The position numbers and the translations under genes are program-made. 64,000 nt of DNA. It comes from Chamaesiphon sp031376885. Lineage in GTDB: Bacteria > Cyanobacteriota > Cyanobacteriia > Cyanobacteriales > Chamaesiphonaceae. The DNA lies in contig JANMEL010000310.1 in the NCBI GenBank assembly GCA_031376885.1, forward strand, positions 1 through 64,000. Reading direction: 5' to 3'. Positions 23,102 to 32,451 of this stretch are shown here, piece after piece. Under the pieces are notes generated by a model, which was given only the letters and a program-made list of their open reading frames with translations, ran no database searches and was not told the origin of the DNA. Position 1 is the stretch's first letter. Each line of letters begins with the position of its first letter.

Positions 23102-25196
23102 TTGGGGGTTAGCATATACAGATATCTCTACAGGCGAATTTCTCACCACCCAGAGCACCAATATCGAAGTGCTCACCCAGGAATTGATGCGGCTCCAACC
23201 GCCGGAAATCCTCATCCCCATCGCCGCACCAGATCTCAACCGCCTCCTTCGCCCTGGGGAAACCTCCGACTTACTCCCCAGCAGCCTCCCCAACTGCTTC
23301 TGCTACGCCATGCGCCCCCTGGCACCATTTACCCTGCTAGAAGCCAAGCAACGGCTCCTGGATACCTTCAAAATGCGATCGCTAGAATCTTTGGGGTGCG
23401 CGCCATTTCCCCTCGCCTTACGCGCCGCTGGGGGCTTATTAGAATATCTCGAAGCCACCCAAAAAAGTAACCCCATCGCCCTCCAACCCCTCCGTACCTA
23501 TTCCCTCGGCGATTACCTCGTCTTAGATCATCAATCGCGCCGCAACCTGGAAATCACCCAAACCATGCGCGATGGTCACTTTCAAGGCTCCCTACTATGG
23601 GCATTAGACAAAACCTGTACCGCAATGGGTGGGCGAGCATTACGCCGTTGGATGCTTCAACCCCTCTTAGATATCGTCTCGATTAACAAACGCCAAGACA
23701 CCATCCAAGAACTCATCGAGCAAACCTTCCTCCGTCAAGATCTCCAACAACTGCTCAAACAAATCTACGACATCGAACGCCTCACCGGAAAAGCCGCATC
23801 AGGGCGGGCAAATGCGCGGGATTTAGTCGCCCTCGCCGACTCATTTCTCAAACTTCCCGAACTCGCAAATATTGCCAATCAGGGTAATTCCCCCTTCTTA
23901 AAAATTCTCCATCACGTTCCCCACGAACTCGAAGCCTTGGGCGGCAAAATCGCGGCACATCTCGTGGAACACCCACCCCAACAACTGAAAGAAGGCGGGA
24001 TTATTCGCACGGGAATTAATACCGAACTCGACGAAATGCGCTCCGCTGCTGCGGGAGATCTCCAGTGGATAGCCAATCTGGAAGTCATCGAGCGGGAACG
24101 TACGGGTATCGCCAATCTCAAAGTCGGATTTAACAAAACCTTCGGCTATTACATCAGTATATCCCGCCTCAAAGCCGACCAAGTACCGATCGACTACATC
24201 CGCAAACAAACCCTCACCAACGAGGAACGCTACATCACCCCCGAACTCAAAGAGCGGGAAGTCCGCATCCTCACCGCCCAAGAAGATCTCAATCGTCTCG
24301 AACACGAAATCTTCATCGAACTTCGCACCACAGTTGCTGCTTTTACCGACCAAATCCGCACTGTCGCCCGCAGTATCTCAGCAATTGATGTGTTGTGTGG
24401 TTTAGCCGAAATTGCCGCGATTCAAGGCTATTGTCGCCCCCAGATGGTGTCGAGTCGGGAAATCCAAATTACCGATGGTCGCCATCCCGTGGTGGAAAAA
24501 GCTTTATTAGCTGGATTCTTTGTACCTAATTCGACCCAATTAGGTCAAGCGGAACATGTTAATGCTAGTGTAGAACATCCCGATTTAATTATTCTCACTG
24601 GGCCGAATGCGAGTGGAAAAAGTTGTTATTTGCGTCAATTAGGATCGATCCAAATTATGGCACAAATTGGCAGTTATATTCCAGCCACGGCAGCAACATT
24701 GGGGATTTGCGATCGAATCTTTACTCGTGTCGGTGCAGTAGATGATATTGCCACTGGACAATCGACATTTATGGTCGAGATGAATGAAACGGCAAATATC
24801 CTCAATCATGCCACGGCAAATTCGCTAGTTTTATTAGATGAAATTGGACGAGGGACGGCGACATTTGATGGTTTGTCGATCGCCTGGGCAGTCGCGGAAT
24901 ACTTAGCTACAGAAATCGGTGCGCGAACTATTTTTGCCACTCATTACCACGAACTAAATGAACTCGCATCCATCCTATCTAATGTGGCAAATTATCAAGT
25001 CACTGTCAAAGAGTTACCAGACCAAATTATCTTCCTCCATCAAGTTCAACCAGGCGGAGCGAGTAAATCTTATGGGATTGAAGCGGGAAGATTAGCAGGT
25101 TTACCAGCAACAGTGATTAGTCGCGCTCGGCAAGTGATGTCCCAAATTGAAGAGCATAGTAAAATTGCGATGGGTTTACGGGAATCTATGTCTTGA
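22599..25196 (+). CDS. mutS: DNA mismatch repair protein MutS
   Basis: The 865-aa mismatch sensor; binds mispairs and, with ATP, starts repair. The N-terminal mismatch domain holds CGDFFETF and VPHHAVDRY; the core and clamp lie at about 270-590; the ATPase has Walker A GPNASGKSCYLRQL near residue 670, Walker B LVLLDEIGRGTATFDG, and ATHYHEL. Typical length, no disruptions. A duplicate of its first 560 bp, with the upstream region, lies 4.9 kb upstream. Codons in 23.1-24.4 kb favour C at the third position, whereas the last 0.8 kb is AT-rich like the neighbours. The C-terminal beta-clamp/tetramer tail is short, as in other cyanobacterial MutS. Confidence 0.97.
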   Translation: MTDNIPDLTGIRTSQSQIRNADYRQLDRTKLSPMYQHYVEVKTQYPHALLLYRCGDFFETFFQDAITIARELELVLTSKEGGKEIGRVPMTGVPHHAVDRYCAILVEKGYAIAICDQMETAAEATAAGTGLVRREVVRVLTPGTIQEEEMLQARRNNFLAAIVIVGDNWGLAYTDISTGEFLTTQSTNIEVLTQELMRLQPPEILIPIAAPDLNRLLRPGETSDLLPSSLPNCFCYAMRPLAPFTLLEAKQRLLDTFKMRSLESLGCAPFPLALRAAGGLLEYLEATQKSNPIALQPLRTYSLGDYLVLDHQSRRNLEITQTMRDGHFQGSLLWALDKTCTAMGGRALRRWMLQPLLDIVSINKRQDTIQELIEQTFLRQDLQQLLKQIYDIERLTGKAASGRANARDLVALADSFLKLPELANIANQGNSPFLKILHHVPHELEALGGKIAAHLVEHPPQQLKEGGIIRTGINTELDEMRSAAAGDLQWIANLEVIERERTGIANLKVGFNKTFGYYISISRLKADQVPIDYIRKQTLTNEERYITPELKEREVRILTAQEDLNRLEHEIFIELRTTVAAFTDQIRTVARSISAIDVLCGLAEIAAIQGYCRPQMVSSREIQITDGRHPVVEKALLAGFFVPNSTQLGQAEHVNASVEHPDLIILTGPNASGKSCYLRQLGSIQIMAQIGSYIPATAATLGICDRIFTRVGAVDDIATGQSTFMVEMNETANILNHATANSLVLLDEIGRGTATFDGLSIAWAVAEYLATEIGARTIFATHYHELNELASILSNVANYQVTVKELPDQIIFLHQVQPGGASKSYGIEAGRLAGLPATVISRARQVMSQIEEHSKIAMGLRESMS

Positions 25197-25333
25197 GAAT
25201 TTGAATGATAAGTTGCGATCGATTCATACATGAAAATTACTGAAAAAATTAATTTTCTCATCGTAATTTATGGACTGCTGATAAACATTACCACAATCCT
25301 AAATCGAAGAGCATTACAGAATTGCGATCGATC

Positions 25334-25741
25334 TCATCGAACAAACAAGCTGGGTGATACTTTAAACATATCTCCCAGTACCTTAGCCTGCACTTTGCTA
25401 ATCGATTGTTTCCCATTGACAATTTCTGAAACTACCTCACTCGAACCTAGCTTACCAATTAGATCGGATTCACGAATCCCGCTAGATTCCATGATGTGTT
25501 GTAAAACCTCATGTGGAGGAGAGATCGGCATTGTATATTGTTGAGCTTCATAAGTCTCAATCAATATTACTAATAACTGATAGATAGATCGTTCTTCAGG
25601 AGTCTTATTTCGATTAAATGTCAACTGTTCGGCAATTGCCAACAGTCGGTCATATTCGGCTTCTGTATCGATCGCTCTAGGTGCTATCTCAGCGAGTAAA
25701 TTACTATACTTTGTAGGTGTATAATTAAAAATAAGAGTCAT
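25334..25741 (-). CDS. Solitary HigA-like antitoxin
   Basis: A 135-aa protein from ATG 25741 (MTLIFNYTPTKYSNLLAEIA). An acidic N-terminal helix region (TEAEYDRLLAIAEQL, SIYQLLVILIETYE) is followed by an XRE-like helix-turn-helix (ESSGIRESDLIGKLGSSEVV, NGKQSISKVQAKVL) as in HigA. No HigB-type toxin gene is next to it, so it may be an orphan antitoxin or transcriptional regulator. A strong hairpin isolates it from the gene upstream. Confidence 0.75.
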   Translation of the reverse strand: MTLIFNYTPTKYSNLLAEIAPRAIDTEAEYDRLLAIAEQLTFNRNKTPEERSIYQLLVILIETYEAQQYTMPISPPHEVLQHIMESSGIRESDLIGKLGSSEVVSEIVNGKQSISKVQAKVLGDMFKVSPSLFVR

Positions 25742-25800
25742 TTTTCCACTTCTCCTTATCGTATAAGTATCCATTCAAAGAGTGAACTTTAAATAGTAAA

Positions 25801-25832
25801 AATGTTTCTCGTACGAAAGTACGAGAAACATT
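25801..25832 (-). terminator. Perfect 14-bp hairpin with GAAA loop
   Basis: AATGTTTCTCGTAC (25801-25814), loop GAAA, GTACGAGAAACATT (25819-25832). It lies 31 nt past the stop of the gene at 25864 and is followed on the minus strand by TTTTAC, fitting an intrinsic terminator. The loop reads GAAA on the plus strand and TTTC on the minus. Confidence 0.8.
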
Positions 25833-25863
25833 AACTTAAATAGGAATATTAACCCTTTTTGAC

Positions 25864-26649
25864 TTATAATTTGACGATCGGAAAGTTTGGTTTTCTCCCA
25901 TAGGTAGACATATCGGTAAACCTTCGCAATTGACCTTGAGCTAAGAGAATTTCTTGAGGATGGTCGAGCCAGTGCATATTATACTCTTGCAAAGTATCAC
26001 TCAATCGAGTTCGATCGATCTCCCGATCGACATTAGCAAAATAAGCTAATGTTGTGTGAGCTGTGAAGTAATATTGCTGCTCGATGCCCAAGGAAATCAG
26101 ACTCGAACTCTGATAAATAGCGCGTCTGAAAGCGGTGATGCGATTGTAACTATTTTCGTCTTTTGGAACTAAACTAACTTCAATGGCACGAGGTCTTACT
26201 GTCAACCCCATAATTTGCCATTGAATCGGCTCGGATCCCTCGATCGAGTTACGATAAATACTAAAACTATCCTCAATTCGCTCGCATAATTTTTGCTCGA
26301 AATCAGGGTTAGCTTCAGTCACCGTTTTAAACGCGCTATCCCAGATCAAATCGGCTAGAGTGAAGTGAAAACTAGTCGGATCTACTAACACCAATAAGTC
26401 GGGTTCCAACCGTTCGGCAAGCTGTTTTTGGCAGGCTACCAAACTTTCATAAAACCCACTATTTCCGCTATCTTCATCGCCTGGTGGTGTGATCACCGAA
26501 TACCCAGGGAAAGATATTGGTTGCCGACTACCATCCGCCGCTATCCCGAATTTAGGTGATTCTTGGATATTTTTGACCTGTGACTCGTAAGTGGCGGGTA
26601 GCGTCATCTTTGCCACTCGGTTGAGATAAGTGTGATAAGACTCGTCCAA
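25864..26649 (-). CDS. 2H phosphoesterase-like protein
   Basis: A 261-aa protein with the two HxT/S signatures of the 2H (ligT-like) superfamily: FHFTLADL near residue 112 and AHTTLAYF near residue 204, separated by about 90 residues as expected. The N-terminal region has PISFPGYSVITPPGDEDSGN, seen in the DUF1868-like group. The fold usually acts on 2',3'-cyclic phosphates of RNA or small nucleotides; the substrate here is unknown. It ends in a strong terminator hairpin and has no operon partner. Confidence 0.7.
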   Translation of the reverse strand: MDESYHTYLNRVAKMTLPATYESQVKNIQESPKFGIAADGSRQPISFPGYSVITPPGDEDSGNSGFYESLVACQKQLAERLEPDLLVLVDPTSFHFTLADLIWDSAFKTVTEANPDFEQKLCERIEDSFSIYRNSIEGSEPIQWQIMGLTVRPRAIEVSLVPKDENSYNRITAFRRAIYQSSSLISLGIEQQYYFTAHTTLAYFANVDREIDRTRLSDTLQEYNMHWLDHPQEILLAQGQLRRFTDMSTYGRKPNFPIVKL

Positions 26650-26819
26650 CAGCTATCGCCTCCTTGCCGTTAATAAAATATTCGCTGACATCATCATAAT
26701 GCCAATTCCACCAATAGACTTACACTATTTTGTCGATCGAATCTCAGTTTTTAGCAATTCTTGACATGATGAGGGGTCAGGGGTGGTAGGGTTTTGTTTT
26801 TTCCCAGTCCCCCAGTCTC

Positions 26820-27995
26820 CTAACCACTCACTCTCGGTAATCGATGTTTGAAGCCGCAGAGAATCTCCCAAGAGATGGTACCTAGCTCTTTTGCCCAGTC
26901 ATCGGCGGTAATTTGGACTGTGCCATCTCGACCTAAAATGGTGACGATTTCGCCGACTTGGAGATCGGGGATTTTGGTGACATCGAGGATGATTTGATCC
27001 ATGGTAATCGAGCCGATTTGGGGGATAAATTGACCCCTAATTGCCACTTGCATTCGATCGGACAACCGACGTGGAATTCCGTCAGCATAACCGATACTGA
27101 CGATCGCGATCGACATATCTCGATCGGCAATAAACCGATAACCATAACTTACTCCGGTTCCTGATGAAATCTGCTTGACTTGGGTAATTCTCGATCTGAC
27201 GCTCAAGACGGGTTGAAGGTCGATTTTTGACTGAAACTGGGGTGCAGGATACAATCCGTATAGAATCAATCCTGGTCTGACTTGGTGGTAGTGGAGACTT
27301 TCACCCTGGAGTATTCCTGCCGAATTTGCGAGGTGGAGTGGTGGGAGTGTGTGTCCATTTGCGAGGATGGAACCTGTCGCCAATTCAAATCGATCGACTT
27401 GCAGCTCCATTACTGTCCGATCGATCTCATCAGCGGTAGCTAGGTGAGAGTACAAGCTAGCTATTTCTAGATTGGGTAGCGTTTGTACCTCACCAAAGAA
27501 AGCGGTAGCTTGCTGCCAATTTGTCCCCAATCTGGACATGCCCGTATCGAGCTTGAGATGAACGGGTAAGGGGGAATCGGGTTGTAAGGTAGTGACAATT
27601 TTGGAGATGAAGATGGCTTGTTCGATGCTACAAATGGTGGGTTGGAGTCCCCATTTGACGAGATCGCGGATTTGAAGATCGCCATTTATTGCCCCCAGTA
27701 CCAAAATTGGGGCGACGATCTGGGCTTGTCGGAGTTCTATTCCTTCTGGCACCGTAGCTACTGCCAACCACTGCACACCTTCAGCGAGAACGGTTTGAGC
27801 GGTATCGATCGCCCCATGCCCATAGGCATCGGCTTTGACTACCGCCATCATCGTGGTGTTGGGTGCTAATAAGCTTTGAATCTGGCGGACATTGTGAGCT
27901 AGTGCGGATAAGTCGATTTCTACCCAAGCACGTTGTCGTTGTTCGTTCCAATCGCTCGTTCGCGTAGCGTCAGCTTTGCTGAATCGACAATCCAT
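26820..27995 (-). CDS. alr: Alanine racemase
   Basis: A 391-aa PLP enzyme that makes D-alanine for peptidoglycan. The PLP lysine is in VVKADAYGHGA (near residue 54), the second active-site Tyr is in SYGYRFIADRD (near 284), and substrate-site motifs KLDTGMSRLG and MDQIILDVT are present. The first 15-20 residues (MDCRFSKADATRTSDWNEQ) are not conserved in the family and are coded by a GCGTAGCGTCAGCTTTGC-type repeat (about 27957-27980). The family domain starts at RAWVEIDLSALAHNV, so a later start is possible, but no better codon is evident. Confidence 0.95.
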   Translation of the reverse strand: MDCRFSKADATRTSDWNEQRQRAWVEIDLSALAHNVRQIQSLLAPNTTMMAVVKADAYGHGAIDTAQTVLAEGVQWLAVATVPEGIELRQAQIVAPILVLGAINGDLQIRDLVKWGLQPTICSIEQAIFISKIVTTLQPDSPLPVHLKLDTGMSRLGTNWQQATAFFGEVQTLPNLEIASLYSHLATADEIDRTVMELQVDRFELATGSILANGHTLPPLHLANSAGILQGESLHYHQVRPGLILYGLYPAPQFQSKIDLQPVLSVRSRITQVKQISSGTGVSYGYRFIADRDMSIAIVSIGYADGIPRRLSDRMQVAIRGQFIPQIGSITMDQIILDVTKIPDLQVGEIVTILGRDGTVQITADDWAKELGTISWEILCGFKHRLPRVSG

Positions 27996-28070
27996 TTCAA
28001 TCTGGGAAGTTACACAACAACGATTCTACTCGATCGTGCCCAAAGCAAATTAATTTATTCTTTTTAATAT

Positions 28071-28175
28071 TATGGCAACCGCCAGGGCGGTTAGGACATC
28101 TGTAGATGCTCAAACCATTAGTAGGTCAGCTTTCCCAAACTGACACCTGTCCCCTGACCTCTGACCTCTGCTATA
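28071..28175 (+). repeat. 105-bp MITE-like element, copy 2
   Basis: Same length and layout as 6708-6812: begins TATGGCAACCGCCAGGGCGG and ends CTCTGCTATA. Terminal TATRGCA/TGCTATA pairing is kept with one change, and the heptamer-rich right part has diverged. It lies between alr and the permease gene. Confidence 0.75.
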
Positions 28176-28271
28176 CTATTTAGTCTTTTTTGAGGCATTA
28201 TTCTTCAGGGATTTTAATTGCGTTCTCAAGTAGAATCGCAGATAACACGTTACTAGGTGAATTTCAGCATT

Positions 28272-29612
28272 ATGGGTAGTTGGCAAGCGATGACAGCATT
28301 ATTCGTGTTCGTGAGTGTAATTGGCATCATCATTATGGAGTGGATGCCGCTAACGATCGCCGCGATGCTGGGAGCATTACTATTAGTAGTGTCAAATATT
28401 TTGACACTCGATCGGGCGATCGGCTACATTGCCAGCAATCACACCACACTAGGATTGTTCTTTGGCGTGATGGTGATGATTCGATCGTTGCAACCTACAA
28501 AGATTTTTGAGTATTTAGCCACCCAAATGGTGATCCTCGCCAAGGGAAAAGGTAGCCGTCTGTTATTGGGGATTGTCGCAATTACCACACCAATTTGTGC
28601 TGTCTTGCCAAATGCCACCACAGTAATGCTCCTCGCCCCCTTGATTCCGCCACTAGCCCAACAAATTGGTGTAGATTTCGTGCCCCTGCTGATTTTGATG
28701 GTATTTGTCGCCAATAGCTCTGGATTATTAACCCTGGTGGGAGATCCAGCCACTTTTATTGTCGGTAGTTCGATAAAAATGTCATTTCTCGACTACCTCC
28801 AAACGCTCAGTTTTGGTGGTGTGCTGGCAGTACTAGTCGTAGTGGCAACTTTACCATTGTTATTCAGGCAAATCTGGCAAACCGAACTTTCTCAACCAGA
28901 AACATTGTGCAGCCCGAAGATCGAGCATCCTCAATCTCTGGCAATAGGTTTGGTAATTGTCTTTTTTGTGCTAGTTTTCTTTGTCGTCGGTGAAATGTTG
29001 CCCGTGCCGATTTCACCCACAACAGTAGCTTTACTGGGCGCGGTGCTGTGCCTACTAGTTTCCCATCAAGGCAAAATTGATTCGGTGAATAATATTCTGC
29101 GAGATGTGGATTGGAATACGCTGTTATTTTTCATGAGTATTTTTGTGCTAATTGGTGGACTACAGTATACTGGGGTGATTAGTAGTGCTTCTAGCGTTTT
29201 GGCATTAATACTCGGCAAGAATATCACCTTGGGGGCGATTTTTCTCCTATTCTTTGTGGGGCTGATTTCTAGCGTGGTGCCAAATATTCCGTTGGTAGTC
29301 GCCATGGTGCCGCTACTGAAGGAATATTTAGTCGATGCCGGATTTGTCGGTGCCTCCATCCTCGATCCTGCATCTGTTACGCCACTCCCCCCAGAAGTAC
29401 TACCGCTCTTCTATGCCATGATGTATGGCGCAACTCTGGGTGGTAATGGTACTCTCGTTGGCGCATCAGCGAATATTGTTGCCGCCGGAATCGCCGAGCA
29501 GCATGGTAAATCGATTTCGTTTAAACGGTTTCTCTATTATGGTTTGCCAACAATGAGTCTACAATTAGTAGTGTTAGCTACCTATGTCGCTATTGCCTTT
29601 CTGGGGAAATAA
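28272..29612 (+). CDS. ArsB/NhaD-SLC13-type membrane permease
   Basis: A 446-aa integral membrane protein with 10-12 hydrophobic segments, from ATG 28272 (MGSWQAMTALFVF). Conserved blocks are MEWMPLTIAAMLGALLLVVS, a first PNATTVMLLAPLIPPLA signature near residue 115, GDPATFIVGSS near residue 155, and the repeated half with PNIPLVVAMVPLL and GGNGTLVGASANIVAAGIAE. This two-fold layout is that of the ion-transporter superfamily (NhaD, ArsB, CitT/SLC13). Ion cannot be told; proximity to cmpR and the bicarbonate operon is suggestive but it has its own strand and promoter. Confidence 0.85.
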   Translation: MGSWQAMTALFVFVSVIGIIIMEWMPLTIAAMLGALLLVVSNILTLDRAIGYIASNHTTLGLFFGVMVMIRSLQPTKIFEYLATQMVILAKGKGSRLLLGIVAITTPICAVLPNATTVMLLAPLIPPLAQQIGVDFVPLLILMVFVANSSGLLTLVGDPATFIVGSSIKMSFLDYLQTLSFGGVLAVLVVVATLPLLFRQIWQTELSQPETLCSPKIEHPQSLAIGLVIVFFVLVFFVVGEMLPVPISPTTVALLGAVLCLLVSHQGKIDSVNNILRDVDWNTLLFFMSIFVLIGGLQYTGVISSASSVLALILGKNITLGAIFLLFFVGLISSVVPNIPLVVAMVPLLKEYLVDAGFVGASILDPASVTPLPPEVLPLFYAMMYGATLGGNGTLVGASANIVAAGIAEQHGKSISFKRFLYYGLPTMSLQLVVLATYVAIAFLGK

Positions 29613-29664
29613 TCACAAGCCAAATCCTAGATCTATAAATTAGCAGCAATAACCCTGTAAACCG

Positions 29665-30606
29665 TTACAAAACGCTCAATTTTGACAAATCATCTAACGT
29701 ACTTTCGACAATCGATTTACCTTCATTGAGTAAAAAATCTAGGAATGTTTGAGCAGCAAGAGATAGCTGTTTGCCAGAAGGATAAATCACATACCACTGC
29801 TGTTGAATCGGAAAACCTTCAACATTTAAAAAAGTTAAAGGCCCGCCCGGAACCGCTAACGACAAACAGTGCAAGGACAATACCGAAAGTCCCAAGCCAC
29901 CAGCAATGCCTTGCTTGATTGCTTCATTGCTGCTCATTTCCATCACCGTATTTATTTCTAGGCGATTGTCTGTAAAAAATTGTTCGACAATGGCGCGAGT
30001 CCCAGAGCCAGATTCGCGCATGATGAGTGGCTCTTCAACCAGTCGTCGGAGTGAAATCGCTTTTTGCTCGCGGGCGAGGGGATGATCGCTAGGAGCCACC
30101 ACCACGAGGGGATTTGGCAAAATTGGTCGCAGTTCGATATCGAGTTCTTTTGGCGGTCTGCCTGTAAAATACAAATCGTCTTGATTGTGGGCAAGCCTGT
30201 CAAGTACTTGCGCTTGATTGGTAATATTAAGACTCAGCTCGATCGCCGGATGCTGTCGCTTGAAAGTACCCAGCAGTCTCGGTACAAAGTATTTAGCCGT
30301 AGTAGTCGTTGCGAGGCTCAAGTGACCTTTTTCTAGACCTTTTAATTCATTCAGGCTGCTTTCGAGTAATTCGAGACGACTCGAAATTTCTTGACTGGCG
30401 GCAAGAACTTCTTTACCTGCTTCCGTTAGATAAAAGCGTTTCCCTAATTGCTCGACCAGGGGTATCCCGACAATTTTAGTCAGTTGCTTCATTTGCTGGG
30501 ATACAGTTGGCTGTGTGAGATTCAACTCTTCGGCAGCACGAGTGAAACTGTTGTGCCGCGCAATCGCCTCTAACACATTTAACTGATGGATTGTGGCTTG
30601 TTTCAC
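29665..30606 (-). CDS. cmpR: LysR-family regulator, CmpR-like
   Basis: A 313-aa LysR regulator. The winged helix (2-62: FTRAAEELNLTQPTVSQQMK) is followed by the effector domain with TTAKYFVPRLLGTF, NPLVVVAPSDHPLA, RESGSGTRAIVEQFF and GGLGLSVLS; the end has VEGFPIQQQWYVIYPSGKQL. These blocks fit CmpR, the activator of bicarbonate uptake under carbon limitation, which senses 2-phosphoglycolate or RuBP. The divergent cmp operon 456 bp away supports this. RbcR/NtcB are the alternatives, and RbcR lacks this synteny. Confidence 0.82.
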   Translation of the reverse strand: MKQATIHQLNVLEAIARHNSFTRAAEELNLTQPTVSQQMKQLTKIVGIPLVEQLGKRFYLTEAGKEVLAASQEISSRLELLESSLNELKGLEKGHLSLATTTTAKYFVPRLLGTFKRQHPAIELSLNITNQAQVLDRLAHNQDDLYFTGRPPKELDIELRPILPNPLVVVAPSDHPLAREQKAISLRRLVEEPLIMRESGSGTRAIVEQFFTDNRLEINTVMEMSSNEAIKQGIAGGLGLSVLSLHCLSLAVPGGPLTFLNVEGFPIQQQWYVIYPSGKQLSLAAQTFLDFLLNEGKSIVESTLDDLSKLSVL

Positions 30607-31062
30607 AGTTGAGTGGCGGGGTAGAGATTCGGGTAATTCGTGCCAGAAAAATCTAGCGATCTACCGCACTGTTGCTAAATGCTCTAGTGGTGGATCTGTT
30701 GAAATAGATACTTTCTATTACCATAGCACTTAAAATTGAATCTGCCTATTTTAAAATCATCTATACTGACAAGTCAAATAGACCTGCTCTATCGATCCCC
30801 AGATTGAAAATTACTTTTATCTATGGATTGCTCCGTAGAGATCGAGGGTGACAGCAAGTATGGCAACGCTTTGTAAGGCAACGACCAAGACTAGCAGATC
30901 TCAGTCTGGAGATCGTCCAAATTTATCTTGCCGTGATGTATTGACAAACACATCAACCTTATGTAATGATTTTTTCTATGGTATTCGATCGAATCATTGA
31001 TTTCATCAATTTTAAATACCGATCTAAAATCTCCTTAACTTTCAGATCCTCACTTAAAACAC
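30607..31062. promoter_or_regulatory. Divergent cmpR-cmpA control region
   Basis: 456 nt without a gene between divergent cmpR and cmpA, AT-rich in the half near cmpA. A TA-rich inverted pair AATGATT (30965-30971) and AATCATT (30992-30998), spaced 20 nt apart, lies about 65 nt before cmpA and could be part of a LysR-type site. TTA...TAA half-sites are present, but I could not single out a CmpR box with confidence. Confidence 0.4.
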
Positions 31063-32412
31063 ATGCAACATCTCTCGCGTCGGCACTTTTTGCTGGCGGC
31101 TGGTGCCGCTGGTGGCGCAACCTTACTCAAAGGTTGCAGCATCAACCCACCCTCGCCAGACTCATTATCTCCCAAAGCACGAGTACTGACTCTGAGTTCG
31201 TTAACTACTCCAGAAACGACAGCCGTTAAACTGGGCTATATTGCGATCGCCGAAGCAGCACCATTGATTATTGCTAGGGAAAAAGGTTTTTTCGCTCGCC
31301 ACGGCATGACCGATGTGGATGTATCGAAACAAGCCTCTTGGGGTTCGGCGCGAGATAATATTGAAATCGGTTCCTCTAACGGTGGGATCGATGGTGGACA
31401 GTGGCAGATGCCCATGCCGCAGTTGATTTCCGAAGGGATTATTACCAAGGGCAATCGCAAAATTCCGATGTTGTCGATGGCACAGTTGAGCACCCAAGGT
31501 AATGGGATTGCGATCGCTTCCCAACATGCTGGGAAAGGCTTCGATCTAAATGTATCGAAGGCGGCATCATATGTTAGAGAAATGAAGGCTGATGGTACGC
31601 CGTTTAAAGCTGCTTATACCTTTCCCCGCGTCAATCAAGATTTTTGGATTCGCTACTGGCTAGCAGCAGGTGGCATCGATCCGAGCAAAGATATCAATCT
31701 GATTGCCGTACCCGCAGCCCAAACGGTAGCAAGTATGCGGACTGGATCGATGGATGGCTTTAGTACGGGCGATCCTTGGCCATCGCGGATTCTACGCGAT
31801 AAGCGCAAGTATGGATTCCTGGCAGTTCTCACAGCTCAAATTTGGCCAGCGCACCCAGAAGAGTACTTTGCCATGCGCGAAGATTGGGTGCGGAAAAATC
31901 CCAAGGCAGCCAAAGCAATTCTCAAAGGCATTATAGAAGCACAAATATGGTGCGACGATCCGAAAAATAGAGCAGAAATGGCCGCTATTTTAGGACAGCG
32001 TAAATACTTTAACGTTCCCAGCGATCTATTAATCGGCCCCTACACGGGTGAGTACATACTTGGTGCAGACCGTAAAACAGTTAAAGATGAGAAATTAGCA
32101 ATTCGCTACTGGAAAGATGCTCGTGGGAACGTTTCTTATCCCTACAAGAGCCACGATTTGTGGTTCTTGACTGAAAGTGTCCGCTGGGGATTTTTACCTC
32201 AAGGCTTCTTGGGCGAAGCCGATCGAGTAATTAATGCGGTGAGTGGTGAGAAGTTTTGGCGAGAGGCTGCTCAAGAATTGGGCCTTGCCAGCGCAGATAT
32301 CCCCGCTACTACCTCTCGCGGCATCGAGAAATTCTTCGACGGTGCCGAATTCGATCCGGCAAAACCGAAAGCTTATTTAGATAGCTTAAAAATCAAAACG
32401 ATGAAAGCTTAG
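31063..32412 (+). CDS. cmpA: Bicarbonate ABC transporter substrate-binding lipoprotein
   Basis: A 449-aa binding protein anchored at the plasma membrane. The N-terminus carries a twin-arginine type signal SRRHFLLAAGAAGG ending in lipobox LLKGC (Cys near residue 25). The body has VKLGYIAIAEAAPLIIAREK, GGIDGGQWQMPMP, TFPRVNQDFWIRYWLAAGG and DGFSTGDPWPSRIL. The GGQWQMPMP and STGDPW variants are those of CmpA, whereas nitrate-binding NrtA has GGIDGAHI and CVGEPW-type sequences. First gene of cmpABCD. Length and Tat-lipoprotein N-terminus match the family. The bicarbonate assignment relies on these motifs and on cmpR. Confidence 0.85.
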   Translation: MQHLSRRHFLLAAGAAGGATLLKGCSINPPSPDSLSPKARVLTLSSLTTPETTAVKLGYIAIAEAAPLIIAREKGFFARHGMTDVDVSKQASWGSARDNIEIGSSNGGIDGGQWQMPMPQLISEGIITKGNRKIPMLSMAQLSTQGNGIAIASQHAGKGFDLNVSKAASYVREMKADGTPFKAAYTFPRVNQDFWIRYWLAAGGIDPSKDINLIAVPAAQTVASMRTGSMDGFSTGDPWPSRILRDKRKYGFLAVLTAQIWPAHPEEYFAMREDWVRKNPKAAKAILKGIIEAQIWCDDPKNRAEMAAILGQRKYFNVPSDLLIGPYTGEYILGADRKTVKDEKLAIRYWKDARGNVSYPYKSHDLWFLTESVRWGFLPQGFLGEADRVINAVSGEKFWREAAQELGLASADIPATTSRGIEKFFDGAEFDPAKPKAYLDSLKIKTMKA

Positions 32413-32451
32413 TTTAATTAATAATTAATAATCATCAAGTTCTAGAGCCGC

